Below are positions 1-10,857 of a stretch of DNA of 64,000 nt, piece by piece. Numbering within the stretch: the first letter of the stretch is position 1; every line of letters begins with the position of its first letter. Made by a program: the position numbers and the translations under genes. This DNA is from Planctomycetaceae bacterium (GTDB lineage: Bacteria; Planctomycetota; Planctomycetia; Pirellulales; UBA7805). The notes below the pieces were generated by a model. It saw only the letters and a list, made by a program, of their open reading frames with translations, had not been told where the DNA came from and searched no databases. The stretch spans positions 1-64,000 of the forward strand of contig CACOUL010000001.1 in NCBI GenBank assembly GCA_902630355.1, written 5' to 3'.

Positions 1-3000
1 AAAGCCCGCATCGCCGTCGTCGATCAGTTCGGTATGGGCAACTTCATCGTCGGTGATCTCCAGCGAGCCACTGCCATCGGTATAGCCGGTCGCCGTCGCC
101 AGCACATTTACGGTCTGCGTGCCGTCAAAGAACAGATCGTCTACCGCATCGATGCTAAAGGCTACGCTCGCCTGACCGGCAGGAATGGTCACACTGGCCG
201 GGACCGACGCCTCTGTGGTGTCGTCAGTCGCCAGGCTAACGACGAGATCACCTGTGAAATCTGTTGTACGCGTCACGGTTGCCGTAGTGCTCGACGGTAC
301 GCCTGCACCCGAACCGGAAAGAATAACTGTCGTCGGCGAGTAAGCATACCGGACATTTCCACTCGCATCTTCGACCCGGCCAAACAGATGGTACTCACCA
401 TCAGCCGCCCCGGCCAAGCTCAACGAAACAGCCTGTGTGCCCGTCGCGGTTCCGGTGGTCCCGAGTGCCGTGCTACCTAGTGAAAAATCACTTCCGTTAT
501 AGGGATTGGAGTCGGAGTCAAGGAAGAACGCTGCGGTCAGGTCGCTGTCGTTATCGTGATAATCAAACGCCACGCTCGCCAGTCCGCTGCCTACGTCGAT
601 GCTTGTTGTGACTAGATTCCAGATGTTTGGCCATGTTGCGGAACTGAAATCAATTGCAGCGCGATTCGACGCCCATGATGCCTCATCAAGCAAGCCTTCT
701 GTATCGCGAACGCCGCCAGCAATTCGGCTTGCCGAAAAGCCCGATTCCAATCGTGGTGGCTCGCCGCCCCCATACCAATCGAGCGGTACATCCATCGTTC
801 CGTCGTTTGGAACCGGAGATTCTGCTAGCGGAATCGTCCCGTGGTACCACAAGGTCACATCACCATGTTCGGATGTATACCCATTACCGCCAGCATCAAA
901 TGAACCGCCCAGTAGCTCTTCCGAAAGTTGTACGTTGGTCGAACCGGCGATATGCGCACCGTCGAAGTCCCAGTATTCTTCAAAACCTATCAAGCCGTCG
1001 GTCCGCCAGATAGAATCCGCATAGATGACATTTCGCGTGACGGGTTGGGTCCACACGTCGTAGTCACCCGGCAAGAGTGGATGCGGGTCGAGGTAGGTCA
1101 CGTGATCGACGTACACCCCGTATTCACCGAGCGATCTTGCCAGCGAGCCGACCAACGAGCCGCCACGACTATGCCCTAGCATATGGATCGGGAGCTCGCT
1201 GAGCGCTATATCGAGCCCCGTGATACTTGAAAGGCCTGTCAGATACGGAGCCACGGCGGCAGCGACAAACTGCGTGTTCCAAGGATCGGCCGCGTTCATC
1301 AGCGCTTGAGCCGCCCCCCAGTCAAGATAGACAACGATCTCACCGCTGTGGTTGGCGTCTGTAATGGCCGTCGTGCTTGTTGGAAGCACCTCAGCCGAAA
1401 GCACCTCGACATTCACATTGTCGCTGGTACCAACAGTGATTTGAATTTCCGTCGCGGCATTCGCCATACCGGAGACCGTATTTGCGCGATCGATGACTGC
1501 ACTGCCCATCGCTCGGATATAACCGCCTTCTGCAGTATCCCCGAGGTGTCCGTGGGTTATGAGGGTGACCCCGCTGCCCTTCGAATGAGAGGTGGTCGTG
1601 TCGAGACCCTCGCTCATCGAATTGGTCTCGATTTCGATGTCGAGCCCGGGGATTTTCTGCAGGTGAATCGCATCCGCTACAGAAAATCTGCTGGCCACTG
1701 CTCCTGCACCAAGTTCAACCGTGAGAGAATCTCCAGTGATGGCAACGGTATCGAGCGTGTGCCACCAATAACCGAGCGATTCGAAGTCACTCGGCGATTG
1801 GGTTTGATCGACGACTTGCGAGGATAATACTTCACCAGTTCCATTGGTGATCGTGAACGGGGCGTCCTCCGCGTTATAGGTGTTGCCGTACTTATGTGCC
1901 CACATCGCCCCGACGCGGTAAAGTCCCGGAGACAATGTGTCAAAAGTCCAGCTTGCGACGCCCACGCCCCCCTGCATGTGGTGATTGTCGCCATCGTATG
2001 CGGCCGTCACCTGGGCATTGTTTTGGTACGTGAATCCAGCCTGGGTAAACCCGGATTCGCCATTGTCGATAATCGTTACCGGTGCGGCGCGAACAATAAG
2101 ATCCATCGTAGCGCTCGCAGAGCCGTTATCCTCTACGGTAAGCAGGTCGCCGTCCGCACCACCGTCGGCCACAGTCACAGTAAACGTTGCGGTTCCGACC
2201 TGGCCCGCTGCAGGCGTGAAGCCAAAGGATCCCGTGAATGGCCCCGATCCAGTGACTGAGCTTGACGGTGAGGCGATAAGCAATGGATTATCAATGGCCA
2301 GAGAGAGCTCAAGCTCGCCCGGATCGGTCGCAACATCGGAGAAAATATCAAAGGAAATTAGCTGTGCGCCTGTGTCCTGAAGGATGATGACCGGGCCGGG
2401 CAGATCAAAGCTTGGTTCGTCAACTGTCGCAGTGATCGTGAGAGGAATCGTGCCCGTTACGTTTTCCGAATCGCCAGACTGTGCATCTGCCTCATCACTG
2501 AGTTGAATCGAAAGCGTATCGGACCCGTTGTATTGTGTATCGGGTTGGTAGACGAGGCCGTCGATCGCCTCGTTAATTGACGAAAGATAACCGGTGAATT
2601 CGAGCGCCTGCGCAGTATTGTCCCCGGTGAGTGCCAAGCCGGAGGTTGAGGGTAGCGTGAGGGTGCCGTGAGAGACCTCTAGCCGCATCCACATGGTCGT
2701 TGTGTAAAGCGCATCCTGGTCCGTGATCGAAATTAAATTTCCGCCAGCAGATGAAAATGCCAGGCTCGCGTCTTCGCTGATTTCCTCAGCAGGCGGTAGG
2801 GCAATCGCCGGCGCGTCATCAACATCGCTCAAATAAATCACCACGGGGGCGGTGCTCGCAAGGACTCCGTCGTCGACTCGAATCGCGATAGGCCTCACGG
2901 GGCCGGATTCAAAATCGAGGTCGCCAGGATCGTTCACGACAAGGTTTGATCCCTCAATCCGGAAAGCATCATTGCCGTCTAAATCATGGTCGTCATTGTT

Positions 3001-6000
3001 GACGATCGAAAATGAAAGCGCGTCGCCATCCTCGTCCGTCGCTGCGAGTACGCCGACTATCGTATCGATAGCGCTCTCTTCAGGCAGGCTGAGGCCGGTG
3101 ACGGTGAGGGATGGCGCCTCATTGACGTCCGTGAGTCCGACAGAAATCACCGCATCGGTTGTCCGTTCGCCATCACTGGCAGTCACGGTAACGTCCATCG
3201 ACGCGCCTGCTTCAAAATTGAGATCTCCCGCGTCGTTGACAACGAGTGTGTTATTTTCAATGCGAAATGCCGCTGTTCCATCTCCGTCCGTATCGAGGTT
3301 TGTCGCCAAAGCAAAGGAAATCGGGTCATTGTCTTGGTCTGTCGCAACGAAATCGCCAAGTTGCGTACCGGCTTCAGAATTTTCAGGAACAGTAAAGCTT
3401 TGCGACTCGAACACGGGTGCATACTCGTTTGCGTCGAGTATGGTCATGGTGAATGTCGCCACCGTTTGATTGCTTCCGTCTGAGGCGAACATCGTGAAAG
3501 TAAGCGGAGTGGAGTAGGTTTCATAATCCAGATTGCTGCTATCAGTCACGACCAGCGTGTTACCTGAAATCACTGCAACGTCGTTCAAATCGAAATCGCC
3601 CGATGTCGTATCCTCGAATCCGTAAGTCAACGCTGCGCCTTCCGGATCGCTCGCGACGAAGGTCGTCATAATGCTCCCGCCGGCAGCGTCCTCCATCACA
3701 CTGAAGGCGAAATCCGCAAAGAGCGGTGATTCATCAATATCGTTGATGCTCAACGTGACTAGTGCATCGGTGACGAACGACCCGTCATACGCTCGGACTG
3801 TAATCTCAATCGATGGATTTTGCTCATGATCGAAGTCGTCGGCATCGAGCACGCGCAGCACGTCGCCGTCCACTTCGACGGCCGCTGAACCATCACCATC
3901 GGGGTCGGAATTCACAAGAATGCTAAAGGTGACCGCCTCGCCCTCCGGATCGGTGGCACTCAAAGCCCCAATCTCGGCTCCCGTAACAGAATTTTCATCA
4001 ACAGCATACGCGCCGCCCGCAAATACCGGGGCGGTACCAAAGGCGGCATCGTAGGCAGCGAGCGTTTCGGCCGATGCGCCGGTGGTTACCAAAAGGGAGC
4101 CGAGTTGCTGGGTATCCACTGCACCGATGATTCCATCACCATCAAAATCACCGGCTGCGTTGAAGATCGTATCAGCGCTGTTGGCAGCAGTTGCAAAAAG
4201 ATTGATGTCATCCGGGGTCACTGAGCCGTCAGCATTAAGGTCCCCCAGGCCTGCACCCGTGCCGGCTAACGACTGTCCGGATATCCGCTTAATTACTCGT
4301 CGCCCCGATTCTTCGGTGGCCACGATCGTTAATACGTGGTTTCCACCAATCAGACCCGTGTGCTGGGAGGCAAACTGATCGACATCGATTTGCGTGCTTG
4401 CCATCGCGGCGTCTGCCTGAAGCAGGATATCGGCGTCGCTTGTGGCGGCCGGGAGATCGACCAAAACCACAACATCCGTTGCGGTGCTATCGCTTGATTC
4501 GGCTACCAGATTGAGCGCGCCAGGCGACGATTCCGTGACGTCGGCAACGGTCATATCGGTTCCGACACGATCGATCAGAATGACCCGTTTGAAATCTCTG
4601 TAAATCGGCTCATTTCCACTACCGACGTCCCGGAAGGCGCGGGCCGTTAAATAGTGACGGCCTTCACTAAGGATCGTGGTATCGACCGATTGCACAAAAG
4701 TGCCAGCGCCGTCCACCGCATAGCGACCGGGCGCGTTTGTCTCTGTGAAATCCTCAAATCCATACAGGAGCGAGCCGGGTGTGACATAATCGACACCGTT
4801 CAAGGGATTGCCGTTGGGACCAGTGATCCCGTTAATGTCTATTCCGGCATCAAGACGAAGGGCCGCGAAATGCCCATCTGCTGCCGGATCGCGGAGCGCC
4901 GGATCTCCCAACAGCTCGGCTGCGAGCGTATCAAGCCGCACCTCAAAGGTATCGGCTGAAATGATATCGATTTCGGTGAGTCGATTGGTCGGATTCGCTT
5001 GTGCGCTGGTTGCATCGGCCGCGATAGTTCCGCTGACATTGCTTAAGGAAAGGGTTCCGTCTGGGGCGGCGGGCCCATAAATCACATAACCAAGGCCATG
5101 CTCGACGCCCGCGCCGTTTTTGGTTTGCGGAACCCGCAGTTCGATGTATCCGTCAGTGCCTACCGTGATGACCTCTGGGATTTCGTATTGTGTTCCTTCA
5201 TTGGTATCAACAACCGGGTTGGACGCATTGCCGGTAAGCTCTACCAGGAGTGTGCCTTCCGCAAAATTGGTTTGGATCGTGCGCGAATCCCAGTCTCCAA
5301 AACCGCCATGCCGACTGTTAAGCCCGACAATCATCGATCCATCGCGCTCAAAGGCATAATAATTTGAGAACGTCGGATCAATCCAACGCTCGTAATAGTT
5401 GCCCCGACCGTGGGTATTACGTATATCAACGAGGCGCGAAATCGCGTCGCCGTAATGCCCACCGAGTGCATCGCGGGAGCCATCGTGCGGGAAGGGCCGC
5501 TCATCGACGGTGGGGTCCTGGTTGAATTCGCGTGCGTTGAAATAGACCACGGCGTTACCGGGTCGGGTCAACATGTAGGCGTGAGCAAGCGACGTAAGAT
5601 ACGCCCCCTCCTCGTCGTGACTCCGCACAAAGGCGACCGACTGGCTTCCATTATTGGCAAGCCCATCGTCATAGACGTCCTGGCTTGCATAGATAATGTC
5701 GTGCCAGTTGTTGTTGTACCCGTCGCTCGTGAGATGGTCCTCCATCGCAAAAAACAGCGGCATGTCCAGCACATCACGATTACCGCCAACGGTGGAAGGG
5801 TCTGCCGGATCGATGTCCTTGGAGATGAAGGTTTGCAGATGGCCCATGTCGCCTGTGAACGACTCAAGGAATGAAAATACCCCCTTTTCAGAGCCGTCGA
5901 GCAGCGTGTCCTGCTCCGCACGATAGACCGCACGGTCGTAGAAATCGTGCACGAACGGGTAAACGTGGCGGGCTGCATCAACACGGAATCCGTCAACGCC

Positions 6001-9000
6001 GACATGTTGAATCATCCATCGCGCATAGCGCATCAGGTAGGCATTGGCGTTTTCAGCGACGGGAATGCCCGAGTTGACCTCATCACCCGAATAGTTGTAG
6101 AGGACCACTCCATTTTCAGGCGTCGAAGGATCGCCCGGGACGTGGTCATTCACCACGATGTAACTGCTTTGATCCGGGTAAAATCGCCGGTTTGCCTCCG
6201 ACGGCAGATTGGCGGTACGCGGACTGGGGTTGAGCGATTCGGCGTGGGTGGTCAGGTCATACTCGGGAAGCAAAAAGCCGGCTGTGCCCGCCATGGGGAT
6301 GTTATCCGCGTCACCATCCACTACCGGTTGCCGAATGTACTCGTGCGATTTTCGATGATCAATGTCATAAAGCTGGGCAAGCTGGAACTGGTACTCCCAG
6401 ACGGGGTCGCCAACTTGTGTGTCGGTCGGGTTCGGATGAAAATCGCCATCGGCATCGCCCGTTACAAACTGCAAAAAGGCTGGATTCGCACCGCCGTGTG
6501 GAGTCGCCGGATTATTCGGATCGGGAGCAAACAGAACGCCATTTGCATCAACGTCGGTTAGGTCAAACGAACTTGCATGATTGATCAGATAGTCTGCATA
6601 CACGAGACCGCCGGCCGCCTGGATTGCCTTAACTGCCTGCATATAGCCAGATTCCGTGCCATACAGCGTCGGGTCGCCTGCAGACCCTAAGTCAAACCGA
6701 TCGTAAACGTCGTAGCCAATCCCGGCGCCCGCCTCCGTGTAAATCCCACGACCCGGTGGCGGTGTCCAAACTCCACCGTATCCGATATCGAACAGATCCG
6801 ACGCCCGGTCGGTCATGGTTGCCCAACTCGTCTCGAACCATTCAAGCAGGGCAGGGGCTGAGACATCGCCGCCAGCGTTCTGTGGTGGATCTGCAATCAC
6901 CAGGAACTGACTGGTCGAGGCCACGTTCGCTGCACCCGCCAGGTCGGTGAAGGTATCGGCGTTCACATCGACGGTGACCACACCCGGAACCAAAGAGCCG
7001 GTGAAACTGTAGCGGTACACGCCACCTCCTTGATCGACGGCTGTACCATCAACTACCGCGGTGCCTGCGCCGTCGCCACCGAGCGTGATTTCGTCACCGT
7101 CCAGCCAGGAAGGATTGATCCCCTCGTCTGGATCACTAAAAGAAACGTCGAGATAGCCGGCTGCATTCAGTAGTCCGACAGGCCACACAGAGGCGGCCAG
7201 CGGATTCGAAAGGCTTGCCGTTGGTGGAGTCTCGGCAACCACCGCGACGGTAACCTGGGTACCGCTTACGGTGACCGCCGCCGAATCGCCGTCCCCATCG
7301 TCTGTCACGCTGTAGTTGAATGTCCCGGTCCCGATAAAGCCAGGGCTTGGGGTGAATCGCGCCGTCACACCATCGCCGAGCAATTCCACCGAACCGCCGA
7401 TGGCACCAGAGACCGCATAGCTGATTGAGGCGGCATCAGTTTCGGTATCGGTCGCCAGGAGGGAGAGGTCGATATCGCGGGCAACGTCAGTGCGAGTAAA
7501 AAAGCTCGCGGCAGAGGGCTGCGGTGCGTCATTGACGGGCGAAATTGATAGGTCCACTGTCGCCTGCGTCTGCCCACCATAACCGTCGTCGGCGTTATAG
7601 GTGAATGAGTCGGTCCCATTGAAGTCGTCGATCGGCTGATAGCTGAAGGAGCCGTCTGCGTTCAGATTAAAAGCGGCGGCCTGATTGGGTCCTGAGGCCA
7701 GAACCGCAGAGAGCGGTTGCCAATCCGGATCTGAATCGTTTGAGAGTACGCCCCCAGCCGCGTCGACCGTGAGCGTTGAGTCTTCCGCAAGGGAATAGGC
7801 ATCATCGGATGTCACCGGAGCGGTATTTGCCAGGGCCGCGTATGCACTCATCACACTCCCGTCGGCTCCAGCATTGGCAAGATGGGTGCCAAGCAGTTCA
7901 TAGTCGACAAAATTAATAATTCCGTCGCCGCTTAAATCGCCTGCAGGAGAAAATTCGCTGCCACCATTGCCCATGAACCACGAAAACGTGTCAATATCAT
8001 TCACGTCGTAGAGGCCATTGGAGTTCATGTCACCGAAGCCGAGTCCTACACCGTCGAGATATTGGCCGGTGATCCGCTGCACGTTCACCGTGCCGGTTGG
8101 CTCGTAGGCGACCACGGTAAAGACGTTGTTGCCGGTTTTGAGATTCGAGAAAAAGGTCTTGAAATGACTCGTGTCGACCCGTGAAGCGGTGCCCTGGCCG
8201 GAGGATGCCATCGCGATGATTTCGCTGTCGGTCAAGCTCGGCGCGAGATTGGCAAAAATATGCGCCGAGTCGGCGGTCTGGTCGACCGATTTGGCGACCA
8301 CGTCATAGTTGCCGCTGCCGCCGTTATTTACGGATCGTGCCTCAAAAATCTCCATCTCCGGCGCTATCCGGTCGAGGTAGAATACCTCTTTCCACGTCGA
8401 GAAAACGGGAGGACCACCATCGGTCCGATGCCGAAATGCGCGGGCCTCGAGAAAGTGCACCCCATCGGTGAGCTGAGTCGTATCGATGGTCTGCAAAAAT
8501 TCACCATCGCCGCGCGGCCCGGAAATTCCCTCGGAGCCGATCAGCGGACTGGCCTTATCGGCAAAATGTTCAAATCCGTAGGCGGTCTCCCCGGGAGTCA
8601 CCACATCGACATAGCCGTTTTGGTTGATGTCAACTCCGCCATTGAGTTTAAGCATCGCGTAGTCACCGTCGGCCCAAATATCGCGCAGCTCGTCAACTCC
8701 GAGGTGACGCACTTCATTGGTGAGCAATCGCACGCCGAGCGAATCTCCAGTGACCACGTGAATGTCGTGTTGCCTAGTCCTACCGTTCTCATAGTGATTG
8801 GTGATGTCGGTCGAACCGGTCCAGACCTCATCGACACCCGTAAGCTCAACTCCCGCGGTGGACTGCGGTGTCCCGAGTCCGTAGATAACGAATCCGAGTT
8901 GGTGCTCATCACCGTTCGCGTTCACGTTACGAGGAACACGAATACTCGCGTAACTCTTGCCGTCGCCACCGTCGAATACCGTAATCACCTCGGGGATATC

Positions 9001-10845
9001 GTTGTATGGATCGACCAACGCATTGGAGGCGTTGCCGGTGAGTTCAACCAGCTTGGTGCCAGGTGCAAAACCCACTTCTACGGTCCGCTCATCGAATCCC
9101 CAGTCGCCTCGATTTGACAGGCCGACCACCGCATTGCTGACTCGCTCAAAAATGTAGACACCTTCGTTATCGCACCAACGCTCCGCATAATTTCCTTTGC
9201 CGTGAGTTTCGCGGATTTCCACGAGTTTGGTCACGATCGAGTCGCGACTTAGCGCGTCGTCCCGTCCCGGCTTGGGAAACTCGCGTTCCTCACCGAATTC
9301 ACCACCGTTGAAATACACCACTGCATTGCCGGGTAGCATTAACATCAAGGCATGGGAAACATTGGCGAGTTTCCACGGCTTGTAGACGTCGTGATTTTCA
9401 ACAAATTTAACGCCCGCTGAACCGTCATGACTTCCGTTTTGGGCCACATCGAGGCCAGCGTCTTTGACGTTGAACCAAGCGCCCCCTTGTCCGTAGTTTT
9501 CGAGATTGTCCTTGACGGCGAAATACCACTTGAAGTCGAGCGTGTCGCGGTTTCCGCCAATCGTACCCGGATCGAAGGGGTTGATCGTCTTCTTCACGTG
9601 CGGCAGCAGAACCGCCGGATTGGCATCATATGTTTCAGAGTAAGAGAAGACGTGTTTTGGGCTGCCATCAAGGAGTGTTTCTGGATGGGTTCGATAGACG
9701 GCCCGATCAAAATAGTCGAACGTGAAACCCTGCATGTGCTTGCCGGCGTCGATCCGGAGACCGTCCACACCCACGGTTTGTACGAGCCACTGGGCATTCC
9801 GCATCAGCATGCCCATGGCATTTTCAACCGTCGGGTCACCTGCCATCGGGTCCGCCGTGTTGAACGAGTGGACCGGAATATCGCTCTCACCGGTCACCGG
9901 ATCATAGACATAAATCGTGTTATGACCGATGTCGGGATAGAACTGTCGATTGTTTTCGTCCGGCACGTTTGCAAGTCGTCCGAACGCGGGCACAGTACCG
10001 GCAGGGATATTTCTTGGGTCGTCCGGATCGACCGGATGGCGGATAAACTGATGATTTTTCTCCTGGGCAATATCGATCAAACCGGCGAGCCGTTCGTATT
10101 CGTCGCCGTACCAGTAAAAGCCGTGAAAATCGCCGTCGATATCATCGGGCAGAGTGATTGCTAGCCCGGGGTAGCCGCCCGCTTCCACAAATCCAGGGGT
10201 ACTGAGGGTGGAGTACCCGTTGTGGTTCATAATGAAATCAATGTGAAGGTCTTTGCCAGAGCGGGCGAGCATCCGCTCAAGTTCTGAAAGGCTTTCTGCC
10301 GTGCCATAGAGGGTCGGCTTGTACCATTGCCCCAGATCAAACCGGTCGTAAACGTCGTAGCCGACCGTGTAGTCGCTCGTATCGCCCCGGGAGGGGGGCG
10401 GAGTCCAGACGGCTCCATAACCGGCGTGGAAAAGATCCGCAGAGCGGTCGATCATCGTGTCGTGCGACGATTCGAACCATTGAAGAATCGGTGCGGGCGA
10501 AACATCAACTGCCAGTAGGCGGCGTGGCTCGAGCGATTGAAACGCTAATTGTTCGCCAGTTTGAGTGCCTATCGAGCGGGCAACACGGCGACGATCACTC
10601 GAGATCCATGCGGCGAGAATGCGGCAGAGCGAGCGAATGTAAGCGCCAATTTTGATCACGAGGCCGACTCGCCACCGGCGTTGAATCTCCCGAAGAGGTC
10701 GAGTGCTACCCTGTGAATTTCTGACGCAGCTCAACGGAGAGGTGTCAGGGAAAGGTAAAAGCGCAGTCTTTTTCCGGAAGGACTTCCAACGATCGCAGTA
10801 GCGTCCCTTGGTTGCAAATATTGGATTTTCGTAACTCTCTACCAT
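1..10845 (-). CDS. Giant secreted multidomain protein with two GH13 alpha-amylase modules (3' end beyond window)
   Basis: One frame stays open from the ATG at 10845 to base 1, at least 3,615 residues with no stop seen. An in-frame TAA lies directly before this ATG and no Shine-Dalgarno is visible, so a later start is possible. Residues 105-112 read LEPRRLLA, typical of planctomycete giant exported proteins. GH13 module 1 (about 118-570) has candidate catalytic D366, E404 and D486; module 2 (about 1329-1830) has D1623, E1661 and D1744. Each is followed by a beta-rich region and a dockerin-like EF-hand segment (about 935-990 and 2200-2255). Then come four cadherin-like repeats of about 100 residues (about 2262-2670), an alpha/beta-hydrolase-like module with GHSRGG (S3226), and a Calx-beta-like segment at the edge. 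It probably degrades alpha-glucan at or outside the cell surface; location is inferred. It is divergent from the maltodextrin genes. Confidence 0.9.
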   Translation of the reverse strand, partial: MVESYENPIFATKGRYCDRWKSFRKKTALLPFPDTSPLSCVRNSQGSTRPLREIQRRWRVGLVIKIGAYIRSLCRILAAWISSDRRRVARSIGTQTGEQLAFQSLEPRRLLAVDVSPAPILQWFESSHDTMIDRSADLFHAGYGAVWTPPPSRGDTSDYTVGYDVYDRFDLGQWYKPTLYGTAESLSELERMLARSGKDLHIDFIMNHNGYSTLSTPGFVEAGGYPGLAITLPDDIDGDFHGFYWYGDEYERLAGLIDIAQEKNHQFIRHPVDPDDPRNIPAGTVPAFGRLANVPDENNRQFYPDIGHNTIYVYDPVTGESDIPVHSFNTADPMAGDPTVENAMGMLMRNAQWLVQTVGVDGLRIDAGKHMQGFTFDYFDRAVYRTHPETLLDGSPKHVFSYSETYDANPAVLLPHVKKTINPFDPGTIGGNRDTLDFKWYFAVKDNLENYGQGGAWFNVKDAGLDVAQNGSHDGSAGVKFVENHDVYKPWKLANVSHALMLMLPGNAVVYFNGGEFGEEREFPKPGRDDALSRDSIVTKLVEIRETHGKGNYAERWCDNEGVYIFERVSNAVVGLSNRGDWGFDERTVEVGFAPGTKLVELTGNASNALVDPYNDIPEVITVFDGGDGKSYASIRVPRNVNANGDEHQLGFVIYGLGTPQSTAGVELTGVDEVWTGSTDITNHYENGRTRQHDIHVVTGDSLGVRLLTNEVRHLGVDELRDIWADGDYAMLKLNGGVDINQNGYVDVVTPGETAYGFEHFADKASPLIGSEGISGPRGDGEFLQTIDTTQLTDGVHFLEARAFRHRTDGGPPVFSTWKEVFYLDRIAPEMEIFEARSVNNGGSGNYDVVAKSVDQTADSAHIFANLAPSLTDSEIIAMASSGQGTASRVDTSHFKTFFSNLKTGNNVFTVVAYEPTGTVNVQRITGQYLDGVGLGFGDMNSNGLYDVNDIDTFSWFMGNGGSEFSPAGDLSGDGIINFVDYELLGTHLANAGADGSVMSAYAALANTAPVTSDDAYSLAEDSTLTVDAAGGVLSNDSDPDWQPLSAVLASGPNQAAAFNLNADGSFSYQPIDDFNGTDSFTYNADDGYGGQTQATVDLSISPVNDAPQPSAASFFTRTDVARDIDLSLLATDTETDAASISYAVSGAIGGSVELLGDGVTARFTPSPGFIGTGTFNYSVTDDGDGDSAAVTVSGTQVTVAVVAETPPTASLSNPLAASVWPVGLLNAAGYLDVSFSDPDEGINPSWLDGDEITLGGDGAGTAVVDGTAVDQGGGVYRYSFTGSLVPGVVTVDVNADTFTDLAGAANVASTSQFLVIADPPQNAGGDVSAPALLEWFETSWATMTDRASDLFDIGYGGVWTPPPGRGIYTEAGAGIGYDVYDRFDLGSAGDPTLYGTESGYMQAVKAIQAAGGLVYADYLINHASSFDLTDVDANGVLFAPDPNNPATPHGGANPAFLQFVTGDADGDFHPNPTDTQVGDPVWEYQFQLAQLYDIDHRKSHEYIRQPVVDGDADNIPMAGTAGFLLPEYDLTTHAESLNPSPRTANLPSEANRRFYPDQSSYIVVNDHVPGDPSTPENGVVLYNYSGDEVNSGIPVAENANAYLMRYARWMIQHVGVDGFRVDAARHVYPFVHDFYDRAVYRAEQDTLLDGSEKGVFSFLESFTGDMGHLQTFISKDIDPADPSTVGGNRDVLDMPLFFAMEDHLTSDGYNNNWHDIIYASQDVYDDGLANNGSQSVAFVRSHDEEGAYLTSLAHAYMLTRPGNAVVYFNAREFNQDPTVDERPFPHDGSRDALGGHYGDAISRLVDIRNTHGRGNYYERWIDPTFSNYYAFERDGSMIVGLNSRHGGFGDWDSRTIQTNFAEGTLLVELTGNASNPVVDTNEGTQYEIPEVITVGTDGYIELRVPQTKNGAGVEHGLGYVIYGPAAPDGTLSLSNVSGTIAADATSAQANPTNRLTEIDIISADTFEVRLDTLAAELLGDPALRDPAADGHFAALRLDAGIDINGITGPNGNPLNGVDYVTPGSLLYGFEDFTETNAPGRYAVDGAGTFVQSVDTTILSEGRHYLTARAFRDVGSGNEPIYRDFKRVILIDRVGTDMTVADVTESSPGALNLVAESSDSTATDVVVLVDLPAATSDADILLQADAAMASTQIDVDQFASQHTGLIGGNHVLTIVATEESGRRVIKRISGQSLAGTGAGLGDLNADGSVTPDDINLFATAANSADTIFNAAGDFDGDGIIGAVDTQQLGSLLVTTGASAETLAAYDAAFGTAPVFAGGAYAVDENSVTGAEIGALSATDPEGEAVTFSILVNSDPDGDGSAAVEVDGDVLRVLDADDFDHEQNPSIEITVRAYDGSFVTDALVTLSINDIDESPLFADFAFSVMEDAAGGSIMTTFVASDPEGAALTYGFEDTTSGDFDLNDVAVISGNTLVVTDSSNLDYETYSTPLTFTMFASDGSNQTVATFTMTILDANEYAPVFESQSFTVPENSEAGTQLGDFVATDQDNDPISFALATNLDTDGDGTAAFRIENNTLVVNDAGDLNFEAGASMDVTVTASDGERTTDAVISVGLTDVNEAPSLTVTGLSLPEESAIDTIVGVLAATDEDGDALSFSIVNNDDHDLDGNDAFRIEGSNLVVNDPGDLDFESGPVRPIAIRVDDGVLASTAPVVIYLSDVDDAPAIALPPAEEISEDASLAFSSAGGNLISITDQDALYTTTMWMRLEVSHGTLTLPSTSGLALTGDNTAQALEFTGYLSSINEAIDGLVYQPDTQYNGSDTLSIQLSDEADAQSGDSENVTGTIPLTITATVDEPSFDLPGPVIILQDTGAQLISFDIFSDVATDPGELELSLAIDNPLLIASPSSSVTGSGPFTGSFGFTPAAGQVGTATFTVTVADGGADGDLLTVEDNGSASATMDLIVRAAPVTIIDNGESGFTQAGFTYQNNAQVTAAYDGDNHHMQGGVGVASWTFDTLSPGLYRVGAMWAHKYGNTYNAEDAPFTITNGTGEVLSSQVVDQTQSPSDFESLGYWWHTLDTVAITGDSLTVELGAGAVASRFSVADAIHLQKIPGLDIEIETNSMSEGLDTTTSHSKGSGVTLITHGHLGDTAEGGYIRAMGSAVIDRANTVSGMANAATEIQITVGTSDNVNVEVLSAEVLPTSTTAITDANHSGEIVVYLDWGAAQALMNAADPWNTQFVAAAVAPYLTGLSSITGLDIALSELPIHMLGHSRGGSLVGSLARSLGEYGVYVDHVTYLDPHPLLPGDYDVWTQPVTRNVIYADSIWRTDGLIGFEEYWDFDGAHIAGSTNVQLSEELLGGSFDAGGNGYTSEHGDVTLWYHGTIPLAESPVPNDGTMDVPLDWYGGGEPPRLESGFSASRIAGGVRDTEGLLDEASWASNRAAIDFSSATWPNIWNLVTTSIDVGSGLASVAFDYHDNDSDLTAAFFLDSDSNPYNGSDFSLGSTALGTTGTATGTQAVSLSLAGAADGEYHLFGRVEDASGNVRYAYSPTTVILSGSGAGVPSSTTATVTRTTDFTGDLVVSLATDDTTEASVPASVTIPAGQASVAFSIDAVDDLFFDGTQTVNVLATATGYTDGSGSLEITDDEVAHTELIDDGDAGF
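6900..10500 (-). repeat. First copy of internal amylase/dockerin duplication
   Basis: Residues about 118-990 of the giant protein (roughly 7880-10494) form a unit of GH13 barrel, beta-domain and dockerin-like segment. The same order recurs at residues about 1329-2255 (roughly 4080-6861). Both units share openings such as VWTPPP and GYDVYDRFDLG, and both have ELTGNASN after the barrel. The bases between are a linker with VCBS/Ig-like repeats. The copies are clearly diverged in protein sequence, so this is an old duplication and not an assembly repeat. Confidence 0.75.
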
Positions 10846-10857
10846 TTAAGCAAATAA

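Noticed and set aside
34-10518. Many plus-strand ORFs of 60-285 codons across the first 10.5 kb
   Set aside because: All overlap the open minus-strand frame that carries clear amylase, dockerin and cadherin sequence; the plus-strand products show no family features and are codon-bias shadows.
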